Assembly: GCF_001999945.1 (NCBI RefSeq)
Contig: NZ_CP019650.1
Span: 2,728,001 to 2,792,000, forward strand
Source of the DNA: Microbulbifer agarilyticus
GTDB taxonomy: Bacteria > Pseudomonadota > Gammaproteobacteria > Pseudomonadales > Cellvibrionaceae
Length of the DNA stretch: 64,000 nt
Direction of reading: 5' to 3'
Shown here: positions 9,000 through 18,181 of the stretch, piece after piece
Numbering within the stretch: the first letter of the stretch is position 1
How the letters are laid out: each line of letters opens with the position of its first letter
Notes under the pieces: model-generated
Told to the model about the DNA's origin: nothing
The model's input: the letters and a program-made list of their open reading frames with translations, nothing else
The model's database searches: none
Translations under genes and position numbers: made by a program

Positions 9000-11171
9000 T
9001 CACTCGAAACTGGCGCCAGAACGCACCTTTTCTCGCAGAATTTCTGGTGCAGAGAAGCGCTCTCCATACCGTGCTGCCAACTCTTCACAACGTATCAGCA
9101 GTGCTTTAGGACCGACCTCTCCGGCATACTCATAGGTATTCGCCACTTGCAAAAAACCGCCAGTCCATGCTGGGGCACCGATACCCATCAATGAGCCAAC
9201 ATTGCCGTCCGCTACGGTACGCAATACGCCCTCCTGCAAACACTTGAGGCTTTCAACTATCTGTCTAAACAGGATTCGGTCTTTAATATCCTCCCGCGAC
9301 ATTTCAATCTCAGGATTAAAGTAGAGCTCGTACAAGCGCGGCCAGATTTTCTTGCTCCCGTCCGCTGCATATTCGTAATAGCCACCACCGTGGTGGCGGC
9401 CGCCGCGACCAAACTCACTGATCATCCACTCTGACACTGCAGCATTGCAGCTGTTATCGCCGAGGGAATTCAGCACACCCATTTTTTCGTGGGTTTCAGC
9501 AACCTTACGCGTAAGTTCCTGACTCACCTCATCCTGTACAGCCAGTGGTCCCACCGGCATGCCCACCTGTTTTGCCAGGGCATCGATCAAGACAGGGTTT
9601 AAACCTTCCACCAACAAACGCGCGCCTTCATCCATAAAGGTGCCGAAGACACGAGAAGTGAAGAAACCGAGTGAGTCATTCACAACGATGGGGGTTTTGC
9701 CGATCTGACGCGCAAAATCGAAAGCTCTCGCCAACGTTCCATCACTGGTTTTTTCGCCACAGATAATTTCGATCAATGGCATCTTGTCGACAGGGGAGAA
9801 AAAGTGAATGCCTATGAAATTCTCCGGAGACTCGCTCGCATCTGACAGCAGAGTAATCGGGAGCGTCGATGTGTTGGTTGCCAGCACCCCATCCTTGGCC
9901 AGAAACTGTTCAACGTCCCGGGTAACCTGATTTTTCAGGGTAATATCTTCAAAGACCGCCTCAACGATCAGATCACACCCCTGCAGAGCAGCGTACTCGG
10001 TAGTGGCACTGATACGCGCAAGAATTACCTCTTTGTCCTGCTCCGACATGCGGCCCCGCTGGATTTGCCTATCCAGTACTTTCGCGCTGTAGGCCTTGCC
10101 CTTTTCTGCCGCTTCCATACTGGTATCCACGAGCACCACCTGAATACCCGCCTTCGCGGCTGCATAGGCGATGCCCTGCCCCATCATGCCGGCTCCGAGA
10201 ATGCCGAGCTTGGTCACATGCGTGCGTTCGATATCCGCCGGACGACTGATACCGCTATTGATGCTGTTGAGCTGGAAGAAACTGGAGGTAATGATGTTCT
10301 TCGCTTGCGGCGTGGTAACCAAATACGCGAGTCCACGGGATTCAATACGTAGTGCAGTATCGAAGTCCACTGATACGGTATCGCCACTCACCGCCAAAAT
10401 TCGCTCTGGTGCAGGCAGGAGGCCGCGAGTCTTTTGATAGGTCGCGGCAGGCGCAACCGCCAGTAAATTGGTGATCGCCGGACTCCATTTATCCCCTCCT
10501 GGAATTTTGTGCCCTTTCACGTCCCAGGGCTGCGCCCAGGCGACAGGGTTTTCCTTAATCCACTGCTTGGCCGCAGGGATCAGGTCTTCAATCGAATCCA
10601 CCAGTTGATCGACATAACCAACTTCCTGAGCCTGTGACGGTTTCAGTCGTTTGCCTTCCATCAAGAATGGCAGGGCCTTTTGCAGTCCAAGCATATGTAT
10701 GGATCGCACGATACCACCGGCACCCGGCAATAAACCCAGAGTCACTTCAGGGAAACCAACCACCGCTTTGGGACCATTGAATGCAATACGTCGGTTACAG
10801 GCGAGACACAACTCAAACCCTCCACCGAGCGCCGCACCATTGATCGCCGCGACCACCGGCACCTCGAGTTTTTCGAGGCGACGGAGCGGTGCTTTGATGT
10901 TTTCCTCGATCACACGAAATTGATGTTCCTCACCACCTTTGGGGACCGTGCATAGCTCCTTCAGGTCACCGCCGGCGAAAAACGTGGATTTCGCGGAAGC
11001 AAAGACAACCCCGGTAAGCCCCTCTTCGGCTTCCAGCTTTTGTGGAATCACTGCCATGGCCTGGCGATACTGCTCATTCATCGCATTGACCGGGCCATCC
11101 ATGTCCATGGTAATGGTCACAATGCCATCAGCGTCTTTTTGATAGACAAAGCCGTGAATGTTTTCACTCAT
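9000..11171 (-). CDS. Bifunctional enoyl-CoA hydratase / 3-hydroxyacyl-CoA dehydrogenase
   Basis: A 723-residue fusion of the FadB/FadJ type. The N-terminal crotonase domain has FFAGGDLKEL and both catalytic Glu residues (E120 in GGGFE, E142 in GFPEV). A Rossmann domain begins with GILGAGMMGQG (residues 323-333), and the dehydrogenase domain has IGIHFFSPVDKMPLIE with the catalytic His. C-terminal 3HCDH repeats follow. It performs hydration and NAD-dependent oxidation, handing 3-ketoacyl-CoA to the thiolase encoded 57 bases upstream. No separate start ambiguity; ATG 11171 fits. Confidence 0.93.
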   Translation of the reverse strand: MSENIHGFVYQKDADGIVTITMDMDGPVNAMNEQYRQAMAVIPQKLEAEEGLTGVVFASAKSTFFAGGDLKELCTVPKGGEEHQFRVIEENIKAPLRRLEKLEVPVVAAINGAALGGGFELCLACNRRIAFNGPKAVVGFPEVTLGLLPGAGGIVRSIHMLGLQKALPFLMEGKRLKPSQAQEVGYVDQLVDSIEDLIPAAKQWIKENPVAWAQPWDVKGHKIPGGDKWSPAITNLLAVAPAATYQKTRGLLPAPERILAVSGDTVSVDFDTALRIESRGLAYLVTTPQAKNIITSSFFQLNSINSGISRPADIERTHVTKLGILGAGMMGQGIAYAAAKAGIQVVLVDTSMEAAEKGKAYSAKVLDRQIQRGRMSEQDKEVILARISATTEYAALQGCDLIVEAVFEDITLKNQVTRDVEQFLAKDGVLATNTSTLPITLLSDASESPENFIGIHFFSPVDKMPLIEIICGEKTSDGTLARAFDFARQIGKTPIVVNDSLGFFTSRVFGTFMDEGARLLVEGLNPVLIDALAKQVGMPVGPLAVQDEVSQELTRKVAETHEKMGVLNSLGDNSCNAAVSEWMISEFGRGGRHHGGGYYEYAADGSKKIWPRLYELYFNPEIEMSREDIKDRILFRQIVESLKCLQEGVLRTVADGNVGSLMGIGAPAWTGGFLQVANTYEYAGEVGPKALLIRCEELAARYGERFSAPEILREKVRSGASFE

Positions 11172-11228
11172 GATTTGTTACCTTGCTCTTTTTTGCCCGC
11201 AATCCAATGAGGCTGCGATAGGCTTCGA

Positions 11229-12440
11229 TTAAACGCGTTCAATGATGGTTGCAATTCCCTGTCCGCCGCCCACACAGAGGGCAACCAGTGCCCGCTTGAG
11301 ATCGCGACGTTCCAGTTCATCCAGAATGGTGCTGACCAGCATTGCGCCAGTTGCACCGAGGGGGTGTCCCATGGCTATGGCACCGCCGTTGACGTTGGTC
11401 ACATCATGGGAAATGTCGAGGTCCTGCATAAATCGCAGTGCGACGGAGGCAAACGCCTCATTGATTTCAAAGAGATCGATATCCGCAGTGGTCATGCCCG
11501 CTTTCGCCAGGACTTTTTTCGCTGCAGGTCCGGGCCCTACCAACATGATGGTAGGGTCGGTCGCCAGAACCGCAGTCGCCACGATCCGGCCCCGCGGGGT
11601 AAGGCCGAGATCCTTGCCCGCTTTTTCTGAGCCAATCAAAACTGCGGCCGCACCATCGACAATGCCAGAGGAGTTGCCCGGTGTATGGACGTGATTGATG
11701 GATGGAATATCCGGATACTTGCGCAGCATCAGGTCGTCAAACCCGAGCGCGCCCATCGCTTCAAATGAAGGCCGCAATTTGCCCAGTACCTCCATAGTGG
11801 AGTTGGGCTTGATAAACTCATCTCTATCCAGGATGGTCATCCCATTTAGATCTTTCACTGGCACAACCGAGTGATCGAAATAGCCATTCTGTTGCGCGTG
11901 AGCCGCGCGCTGCTGAGAACTGAGAGCAAACGCATCTACGTCTTCACGGCTCCAGCCCTCTAGCGTCGCGATGGTATCGGCACCGATCCCCTGAGGCACG
12001 GCACCGGTCGCGATATTAATTTCCGGATCGTTCAACCAGGCACCGCCGGCGGCTCCCATGGGTACCCGTGACATGGACTCCACACCACCGGCCACAACCA
12101 GCTCCTCCCATCCAGAGGCGATCTTCATAGCGGCAAGGTTCACTGCTTCCAAACCAGAAGCGCAGAACCGATCCAGCTGCACACCGGCAACACTCTCGTC
12201 CCACTCAGCGTACTGAACAATGGTTTTGGCAATGTCGCCACCTTGTTCGCCAACCGGTGAGACGCACCCCATCACCACATCATCCACGTAAGCGGTATCC
12301 AGGTCGTGACGCTGCTGTAACTCGCGGAGTAAGCCCGAGCCAAGCGCTACCGACTTCACTTCATGAAGCGACCCATCTTTCTTGCCTTTACCCCTGGGGG
12401 TACGAATTGCATCGAAGACATATGCAGTATTTTGTGCCAT
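11229..12440 (-). CDS. Acetyl-CoA C-acyltransferase (thiolase)
   Basis: A 403-residue thiolase. The nucleophilic Cys93 lies in [12 protein letters not shown], the catalytic His near 359 in [14 protein letters not shown], and the second Cys near 389 in ALCVGGGQG. It cleaves 3-ketoacyl-CoA to acetyl-CoA (or propionyl-CoA from 2-methyl substrates). The ATG has AGGGG seven bases upstream. It heads the minus-strand cluster and its promoter must lie in the 197-bp divergent region shared with the AraC regulator. Confidence 0.93.
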   Translation of the reverse strand: MAQNTAYVFDAIRTPRGKGKKDGSLHEVKSVALGSGLLRELQQRHDLDTAYVDDVVMGCVSPVGEQGGDIAKTIVQYAEWDESVAGVQLDRFCASGLEAVNLAAMKIASGWEELVVAGGVESMSRVPMGAAGGAWLNDPEINIATGAVPQGIGADTIATLEGWSREDVDAFALSSQQRAAHAQQNGYFDHSVVPVKDLNGMTILDRDEFIKPNSTMEVLGKLRPSFEAMGALGFDDLMLRKYPDIPSINHVHTPGNSSGIVDGAAAVLIGSEKAGKDLGLTPRGRIVATAVLATDPTIMLVGPGPAAKKVLAKAGMTTADIDLFEINEAFASVALRFMQDLDISHDVTNVNGGAIAMGHPLGATGAMLVSTILDELERRDLKRALVALCVGGGQGIATIIERV

Positions 12441-12637
12441 TGGGAGACCCCTGCCTGATCAAATTAAAAGACGACACACACGTAATAATGTACGTTTTAT
12501 GCATTTTTACTTGCACGAAACCGCCAAAACAATGACCATGGCGGACAAAAATAGACATTTTAATCCCGCAGGGGCTGAAGAAGTCTGCCAGTCAGCAAAG
12601 GGAATAAATACGCGCCAGATAATGAGGCCCAACGGCT
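12441..12637. promoter_or_regulatory. Divergent promoter region of beta-oxidation operon and AraC regulator
   Basis: 197 bp between oppositely oriented start codons. It must carry the promoters of both the thiolase-led operon and the AraC-family gene, and is the natural place for the regulator to bind. I see an A+T-rich stretch around 12460-12530 but no convincing palindrome, PsrA or FadR operator. Confidence 0.5.
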
Positions 12638-13645
12638 ATGCGGGATATTTCTGTTCACGTTTGCTTTGTAAAAGCGGTACTCAAGAAGGCTACAGAACAA
12701 GGCTATGATGTCGAGCGACTCCTGCGCCGCAGCCGAATTTCTCCACGGCTATTGGAGCAGAGCCAGGCTCGGGTGAGCGCAGAGCAGTATGCCAAGCTAC
12801 AAACGGTCACCATGCGTGAAATGGGTGATGAGATGCTGGGCTATTGCCCACAGCCCTTCAGGCTCGGCCAGTGGTCAGCTCTTTGTCACTGGCTGATCCA
12901 GTGCAGAACGCTGGGCCAGGCAATGAAACGATTTTGTCTGTTTTACGACATCCTGAACCAGAATTTGGCGCCGCGGCTATTTGTCGAAGATGATCGAGCT
13001 ATCATTGAGATAAGGCAGGTATCGGACGGCACGCCTTCCCTGGATCCCTATGTCTATGAGCTCTTCTGCTTCTCTCTACACCGGCAATTCTGCTGGTTGA
13101 CGCAGCAAAACCTACCACTGACCGACGCATCCGTTCCTTACCCACAGCCAGAATACAGTGATGAATATCGACCGCTATTTGCCGGGGCGCCGGTCGAATA
13201 CGATGCGAATGTTTGCCGTCTAGCGTTCGACCGGCGATTGCTGGAAAAACCAGTCAAGCAAACCCCTCAGAGTCTCGCAGACTTTTTGCGCAAGCCACTG
13301 TATAACACTCTGGTAAACAGTTTTCGCAGTAAAAGCTGGAGCCAGAAGATCAAAGATGTGATTGGAGATGACTTAAGCGCAATGCCGACCTTCGCAGAAA
13401 TTGCTACACATCTCGGGTTGAACCCAAAACAACTTCGACGACAATTGAATGATGAAGGGCTGAATTACAGCGGCTTAAAAGTCCAGATCCGGCGCGATCA
13501 GGCCATCTACCACCTGTCCAGGCAACGCACGTCGATCGAAGAGATCGCTTTCTTAACGGGTTTTTCAGAAGCCAGTGCCTTTATTCGCGCCTTCCGAAGC
13601 TGGACTGGAGTAACGCCGCTAACGTATCGAAAGGATCTTTCATAA
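12638..13645 (+). CDS. AraC-family transcriptional regulator
   Basis: A 335-residue regulator with an N-terminal arabinose-binding-like effector domain (starts ISVHVCFVKAVLKKATEQG) and a C-terminal double helix-turn-helix: FAEIATHLGLNPKQLRRQL and SIEEIAFLTGFSEASAFIRA, then FRSWTGVTPLTYR. This architecture is common in regulators of fatty-acid, sterol and amino-acid catabolism. It is divergent from the thiolase-led operon, so it is the likely regulator of that operon; effector unknown. Confidence 0.88.
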   Translation: MRDISVHVCFVKAVLKKATEQGYDVERLLRRSRISPRLLEQSQARVSAEQYAKLQTVTMREMGDEMLGYCPQPFRLGQWSALCHWLIQCRTLGQAMKRFCLFYDILNQNLAPRLFVEDDRAIIEIRQVSDGTPSLDPYVYELFCFSLHRQFCWLTQQNLPLTDASVPYPQPEYSDEYRPLFAGAPVEYDANVCRLAFDRRLLEKPVKQTPQSLADFLRKPLYNTLVNSFRSKSWSQKIKDVIGDDLSAMPTFAEIATHLGLNPKQLRRQLNDEGLNYSGLKVQIRRDQAIYHLSRQRTSIEEIAFLTGFSEASAFIRAFRSWTGVTPLTYRKDLS

Positions 13646-13674
13646 GAGCACATCGCACAGGAGCACCTCTCTTC

Positions 13675-13730
13675 GAAAGGCCACACGTGAAAGGCCACAG
13701 GTGAAAAGCCAAAGGTGAAAGGCAACTTGG
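13675..13730. repeat. 14-bp tandem repeat, four units
   Basis: Four contiguous units GAAAGGCCACACGT, GAAAGGCCACAGGT, GAAAAGCCAAAGGT and GAAAGGCAACTTGG lie 30 bases after the AraC stop codon. Non-coding. No hairpin with a T-run is formed, so it is not an obvious terminator. Confidence 0.85.
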
Positions 13731-13878
13731 GAAAAGATAAGACCAATCCACATCCAGCCTCTTTTGTCGGATAGCTCATCTACAATATCCAACGAGGTTA
13801 TAGGTTTCCGACAAAGAGTTGCGGCCGCTCATGAGATTCGGGCCGTATATGATTACGCTTGCACAAGGAGATGATGTA

Positions 13879-14010
13879 ATGCTGAGAGTGATCGCCCTAC
13901 TGGTATTCGCGCTGATACTACTCGCCCTCGCCGCCCGTCTGTTTTACGACAACAAAGATAAAAATGAAACCGGCTGCATAGAGCCGATAAGGTTCTATCA
14001 AATATCGTAG
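13879..14010 (+). CDS. Small single-pass membrane peptide, 43 residues
   Basis: ATG 13879 is preceded by AAGGAG at the ideal eight-base spacing, much better than any upstream in-frame start. The product MLRVIALLVFALILLALAARL is one hydrophobic helix, followed by a charged tail FYDNKDKNETGC and ending YQIS. No family recognised. It is convergent with the antiporter gene that ends seven bases downstream, so it is not in that operon. The strong ribosome-binding site and clean membrane helix argue that it is expressed. Confidence 0.55.
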   Translation: MLRVIALLVFALILLALAARLFYDNKDKNETGCIEPIRFYQIS

Positions 14011-14017
14011 AGCGCGT

Positions 14018-15259
14018 TTAAACACCCAGTTTCTTGATCAGGCGCGAACTGGTCGTGCCCTGTACCAGCAGGGAGAACAGCACTACACCAAATACCATCG
14101 ACTGCACTGTCCACCAGTACGGCAGCTCCGTGGGCAGTGACAGCACCAGCGCCACCGCAATCACGCCACGCAACCCGCCCCAGCTTAAAATCATGCGCCA
14201 GGAATTGGGAATTGGCGGCCCCACAAAGCGCGCAAACGGCGATACCAAAAATACCGAGACCGTGCGCGCCACCAGCGCAGCCGCAATCGCAATAATGATT
14301 GCCAGCCATTGATGAGTAAACATTTCAAACGTAATCACCAGTCCCATGATCACGAAGATCAGCGCATTGAAAAACAGCCCCAGCCACTCCCAGGTGGGTT
14401 CCGCATGACTCAGATAGGTGTCCTGCTGCTCGCGCAAACAGGAGCGCGCAATAATGGCACACACCATTACCGAAAGAATGCCGGACACGCCAACCACATG
14501 CTCCGCCAAGTAGAAGCTGCCGAATGCCGCCAACACCAGCACCATCAGCGCAGCACCGGCGGACTTCAAAAACAGAATCACAATGGCGGTCAGCAAGCCG
14601 CAGATGGTGCCCACCGCCAAACCACCGATAAACACGGTAAGGAAATACAGGGAAAAACTCGCAAATCCGGACAGCGGCTCGCCGGTGGCCACGGTCCCTT
14701 CCATCACACTGTGGCTAGCAACACCCAGCGCGAATGAGAACAACACAATGGCCGCAGCATCGTTAAACAGGCTCTCCCCTTCTACCAGCGTCAGCAACTG
14801 GTCATCGGCACCACTATCGCGCAAACGCGCCACCACGCAGACAGGATCTGTGGCCGCAAGAATGGCGCCTGTGAGGAAGGCCGCAATCCAGGGGAAACCC
14901 GTGGGATGATGAATGCCGTAGTAAACCAGCACCGCGGTAATCAAACAGCAAATCAGCACACCGACGGTTGCCAACAACAGGATCGGCCCCAGCCATCGAA
15001 TCAGGATAATCGGGTCGATCTTCCATGCAGACTCAAAGATCAACACCGGCAAAATGACGAAAAACACCAGCTGATGCAGATTCTCCGCACGCAGGCCGGT
15101 GTCGTAATTGAAAATGGGCAGGAGCATACCGGCGACCACGCCGGCAATCAGGCAACCGAGTGTGCTGTCGCGCTTTAAGACACGGGCGATACCCAAACCC
15201 GCGACGGCGGCAAACGCCATATACAGGCCCTGGCCAACCAGAGTAACAACGCCTTCCAT
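14018..15259 (-). CDS. Cation:proton antiporter, CPA1/NhaP type
   Basis: A 413-residue integral membrane protein with about 12 predicted helices. PWIAAFLTGAILAATDPVCV and LVEGESLFNDAAAIVLF contain the Asp and Asn-Asp residues of the CPA1 Na+/H+ exchangers. It exchanges Na+ (or K+) for H+ across the inner membrane, useful in saline habitats. I use ATG 15259 because AAGGAG lies nine bases upstream; the longer in-frame start at 15349 would run through a repeat and overlap the preceding gene. Likely co-transcribed with that gene. Confidence 0.9.
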   Translation of the reverse strand: MEGVVTLVGQGLYMAFAAVAGLGIARVLKRDSTLGCLIAGVVAGMLLPIFNYDTGLRAENLHQLVFFVILPVLIFESAWKIDPIILIRWLGPILLLATVGVLICCLITAVLVYYGIHHPTGFPWIAAFLTGAILAATDPVCVVARLRDSGADDQLLTLVEGESLFNDAAAIVLFSFALGVASHSVMEGTVATGEPLSGFASFSLYFLTVFIGGLAVGTICGLLTAIVILFLKSAGAALMVLVLAAFGSFYLAEHVVGVSGILSVMVCAIIARSCLREQQDTYLSHAEPTWEWLGLFFNALIFVIMGLVITFEMFTHQWLAIIIAIAAALVARTVSVFLVSPFARFVGPPIPNSWRMILSWGGLRGVIAVALVLSLPTELPYWWTVQSMVFGVVLFSLLVQGTTSSRLIKKLGV

Positions 15260-15270
15260 GGCTGTTCGCT

Positions 15271-15330
15271 CCTTGTTACTGATCTCTCTATTGGGCTGCC
15301 TGCTGAGCTGTCTGTTGAGCTTTCTATTGC
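15271..15330. repeat. 12-bp tandem repeat, five units, spanning stop codon to RBS
   Basis: On the minus strand the contiguous units are CAATAGAAAGCT, CAACAGACAGCT, CAGCAGGCAGCC, CAATAGAGAGAT and CAGTAACAAGGA. The TAG of the first unit is the stop codon of the glutamate-synthase-like gene, and the AAGGA of the last begins the antiporter's ribosome-binding site. The repeat forms almost the whole intergenic space. Confidence 0.85.
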
Positions 15331-16868
15331 TCCCGGCGATCGGTCGCAATCACCGAGCGGGATTCCGCCAGCGAGGCAAGGGTAGTCAGTGGCACCGCGA
15401 CGCCGCGCTCACCAATGACCTCCAGATGTGAACGCCGCAACTGGCGCGGCTCCGGTACGCCGCAAGAGTGCGCAATAGTCCCCACTTCGTAATCCAGGTT
15501 ACGCGCGTAATGGTAGACGCGCTCCGCCTTGTCCATTGGGTCCAGCCCCTGCTGCAAATCCGGATTGTGGGTGGTAACGCCCGTGGGGCAGGTATTTTTA
15601 TTGCACTGCATCGCCTGAATACAGCCCAGTGCAAACATAAATCCGCGCCCACAATTCACAAAATCCGCGCCCATGGCCAGCGCCCAGGCCACCACCGACG
15701 GTGTTAGCAGCTTGCCCGCACAGATAATCTTGATCCGTTCCCGCAGCCCGTAATCTTCAACCAGGTCCACCACCATCGGCAGGCTGCGATTCAAGGGTAG
15801 CCCCATGTAATCCATCAGGCTCTGCGGCGCAGCGCCGCTGCCACCATCGGCGCTGTCGATATTGATAAAGTCTGGCGCACTGTCGATGCCCCGGCGCAAA
15901 ATCGCCTCAAACAAATCGTGCAGCCAGTCGCTGGTACCTATCACGCATTTTATGCCCGTGGGTTTACCCGTCACCTCGCGGATGTGATTGATCATATCCA
16001 GCAAGCTATCCACATCGCGGATTTCCGGGTGCCCGTTAGGACTGATGGAATCCTCGCCCACCGGGATACCCCGCACATGGGCGATTTCCGGTGTCACCTT
16101 CACGCCGGGCAAAATCCCGCCCTTGCCGGGCTTGGCACCCTGGGACAGTTTCAGCTCGAACATCTTCACCTGTTCATGGTCGGCGACCTTGCGCAGCTTA
16201 TCGTCGTCCAGGTTACCTTCCGTATCGCGAACGCCGTACTTGGCGGTACCCACCTGAAACACGATGTCGCAGCCCCCGACCAAATGGTGCGGAGACAAGC
16301 CCCCTTCCCCGGTGTTAAGCCAGATACCCGCCTTGGCGGCACCTTTGGATAACGCCGTTACCGCCGGGACCGACAGCGCGCCGAAGCTCATGCCCGAGAT
16401 ATTAAAGATGGAGCGGGTGGTATAGGGGGTGCGTGCCACGCCCTCCCCCAGAGTGATTTCCCGCGCCGGCACCGCGTCTTTGGCCAGCGTGGGAAACGGG
16501 TGATTCAGGAATACGATATCGCCGGGCTGGTTCAGCGGGCGGGTAGAACCAAACGCGAGGGTGGAATCCACATTCTTTGCCGCACGATACACCCAGCTGC
16601 GCTGGGCGCGGTTAAACGGCATCTCCTCCCGGTCGAGCGCAAAGAAGTACTGGCGGAAAAACTCCCCCAGATGCTCAAACTGGTAACGGAAGCGGCCCAG
16701 GACCGGGAAGTTGCGCCGGATCGCCTGCTTGGTCTGGCTGACATCCGCCAGATACAGGTACACCAGATACAGCACCAGCACCACCAGCCCGAAGGCGAAC
16801 AGCATGGCAAATATCTGCAGCACCTTGACCGCAAACGCATAGATGGCGGCGACCGCTTGAAGATCCAT
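15324..16868 (-). CDS. FMN-binding glutamate synthase family protein, membrane-anchored
   Basis: A 514-residue protein with an N-terminal transmembrane helix (MLFAFGLVVLVLYLVYLYL) followed by the FMN/TIM-barrel domain of glutamate synthase. SGMSFGALSVPAV and GGSGAAPQSLMDYMGLPL are FMN/substrate segments; GCIQAMQCNKNTCPTG has the C-x5-C-x4-C pattern of the 3Fe-4S cluster. It lacks the amidotransferase domain, so it is not a complete GltB; stand-alone members of this family have no firmly known substrate. Divergent from the SOS-controlled gene at 17052, 183 bases away. Confidence 0.87.
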   Translation of the reverse strand: MDLQAVAAIYAFAVKVLQIFAMLFAFGLVVLVLYLVYLYLADVSQTKQAIRRNFPVLGRFRYQFEHLGEFFRQYFFALDREEMPFNRAQRSWVYRAAKNVDSTLAFGSTRPLNQPGDIVFLNHPFPTLAKDAVPAREITLGEGVARTPYTTRSIFNISGMSFGALSVPAVTALSKGAAKAGIWLNTGEGGLSPHHLVGGCDIVFQVGTAKYGVRDTEGNLDDDKLRKVADHEQVKMFELKLSQGAKPGKGGILPGVKVTPEIAHVRGIPVGEDSISPNGHPEIRDVDSLLDMINHIREVTGKPTGIKCVIGTSDWLHDLFEAILRRGIDSAPDFINIDSADGGSGAAPQSLMDYMGLPLNRSLPMVVDLVEDYGLRERIKIICAGKLLTPSVVAWALAMGADFVNCGRGFMFALGCIQAMQCNKNTCPTGVTTHNPDLQQGLDPMDKAERVYHYARNLDYEVGTIAHSCGVPEPRQLRRSHLEVIGERGVAVPLTTLASLAESRSVIATDRREQ

Positions 16869-17001
16869 TCCCTAATCCCTGCACTGTTTTTGTTATTGAG
16901 TACTAGTCACCAGTACATACGGAGAGTACTGACCGGTCATTGTATGACCTCCCGCGCGCCCTTGCACGGTGCGCTTGCGCCCCCCTTCGTACAACAATAA
17001 A

Positions 17002-17017
17002 CTGTATATCCATACAG
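17002..17017. promoter_or_regulatory. LexA-binding site (SOS box)
   Basis: CTGTATATCCATACAG is an exact CTGT-N8-ACAG match to the gammaproteobacterial LexA consensus, with the typical A+T-rich centre. It lies 35 bp before the radical SAM gene start, a normal operator position. P. aeruginosa PA0069, the namesake of the downstream family, is, as I recall, a member of the LexA regulon, which supports the call. Confidence 0.8.
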
Positions 17018-17051
17018 ATCACATTCATTACCAGACCCGATCCAGAAGCAC

Positions 17052-18140
17052 GTGGCCAACGATTCCTCCAGTAACCCTACCCGCCCACTCAAGGGCCGCG
17101 GTGCCGTCAGCAATCTGGCCGGGCGCTTTGTAGATCAGGTTAGCAGCCGCGAGAGTGACGGTTGGGAGACGACCCTGGAGCCGCTGGAACGTATCGAAAC
17201 CGTCGCCATAGAGGAAAAGGCGCGCTCGATCATCGCCACCAACCAATCCCCGGATCTCCCGTTCAGCCAATCCATCAACCCCTACCGCGGCTGCGAACAC
17301 GGCTGTATCTACTGCTATGCGCGCCCGGCGCATGCCTATATGGACTTGTCCCCGGGGCTGGATTTCGAGACGCAGCTGTTTTTCAAGCCGAACGCCACCG
17401 AGCTTCTACAGCAAGCACTGCGCAAGCCCAAGTATCAGTGCAGCCCCATTGCCCTGGGGACCAACACCGACCCCTACCAGCCGCTGGAAAAAGACAAGCA
17501 AATCACCCGCCGGATTCTGCAAACCCTGCAAGAGCACCAGCACCCGGTAACCATCGTCACCAAGGGCCAGCTGATCCTGCGCGACCTGCCCATCCTCGCC
17601 GAAATGGCGCAGGACAATTTGGCGCACGTCGCCATCAGTGTGACCACGCTGGACAACGAATTGAAACGCCGCCTGGAACCCCGTACCGCAGGCCCCAATG
17701 CACGGCTGCGTATGATTGAGGCCCTGAGCAGCGCGGGTATTCCCACCGCCGTGATGGCAGCCCCGATTATTCCCGCTCTGAACGACGCCGAGCTGGAACA
17801 GATACTGACCCGGGCGCACGCGGCCGGTGCCATCCACGCGGCCTACATCCTGCTGCGCCTCCCGTTTGAAGTAGCCCCACTGTTCCGACAATGGCTGCAG
17901 GAGCACTATCCAGAGCGCGCACAACACGTCATGAGCATTGTGCAGCAGAGCCGCGGCGGTAAGGATTACCAGAGTGAATTCGGCAGCCGCCAGCGGGGTA
18001 ACGGCGTGTTCGCCCAGTTACTGCAGCAGCGATTTAAGATAACCTGTCGCAAACTAGGCCTGAATGAGCGGAAGCTCAATCTCGATTGCAACAAGTTCAC
18101 CCTGCCCCCGCAATCCGGGGATCAACACAGCCTGTTTTAA
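17052..18140 (+). CDS. PA0069-family radical SAM protein, spore photoproduct lyase-like
   Basis: A 362-residue radical SAM enzyme. INPYRGCEHGCIYCYAR contains the C-x3-C-x2-C motif that binds the 4Fe-4S cluster (near residues 80-87); GTNTDPYQPLEK and VTIVTKGQLILRDLPIL follow as in the SplB-like relatives. The N-terminal RPLKGRGAVSNLAGRF is diagnostic of the PA0069 family. GTG start with a weak ribosome-binding site. Control by the SOS box and pairing with a GIY-YIG nuclease suggest a DNA-repair role, but the lesion or substrate is unproven. Confidence 0.88.
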   Translation: MANDSSSNPTRPLKGRGAVSNLAGRFVDQVSSRESDGWETTLEPLERIETVAIEEKARSIIATNQSPDLPFSQSINPYRGCEHGCIYCYARPAHAYMDLSPGLDFETQLFFKPNATELLQQALRKPKYQCSPIALGTNTDPYQPLEKDKQITRRILQTLQEHQHPVTIVTKGQLILRDLPILAEMAQDNLAHVAISVTTLDNELKRRLEPRTAGPNARLRMIEALSSAGIPTAVMAAPIIPALNDAELEQILTRAHAAGAIHAAYILLRLPFEVAPLFRQWLQEHYPERAQHVMSIVQQSRGGKDYQSEFGSRQRGNGVFAQLLQQRFKITCRKLGLNERKLNLDCNKFTLPPQSGDQHSLF

Positions 18141-18181
18141 GGCCTGCGTCCAAGCAGGAAATATACGAGTAGGAATCTTTT

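Noticed and set aside
12441..12637. PsrA- or FadR-type operator in front of the beta-oxidation operon
   Set aside because: No GAAAC-N4-GTTTC or FadR-like palindrome found by eye.
13675..13730. CRISPR-like array
   Set aside because: The 14-bp units are directly adjacent with no spacers and are only four in number; a tandem repeat.
16900..16960. Operator formed by repeated AGTACT/CAGTAC words upstream of the glutamate-synthase-like gene
   Set aside because: Copies are short, irregularly spaced and do not form a consistent palindrome.
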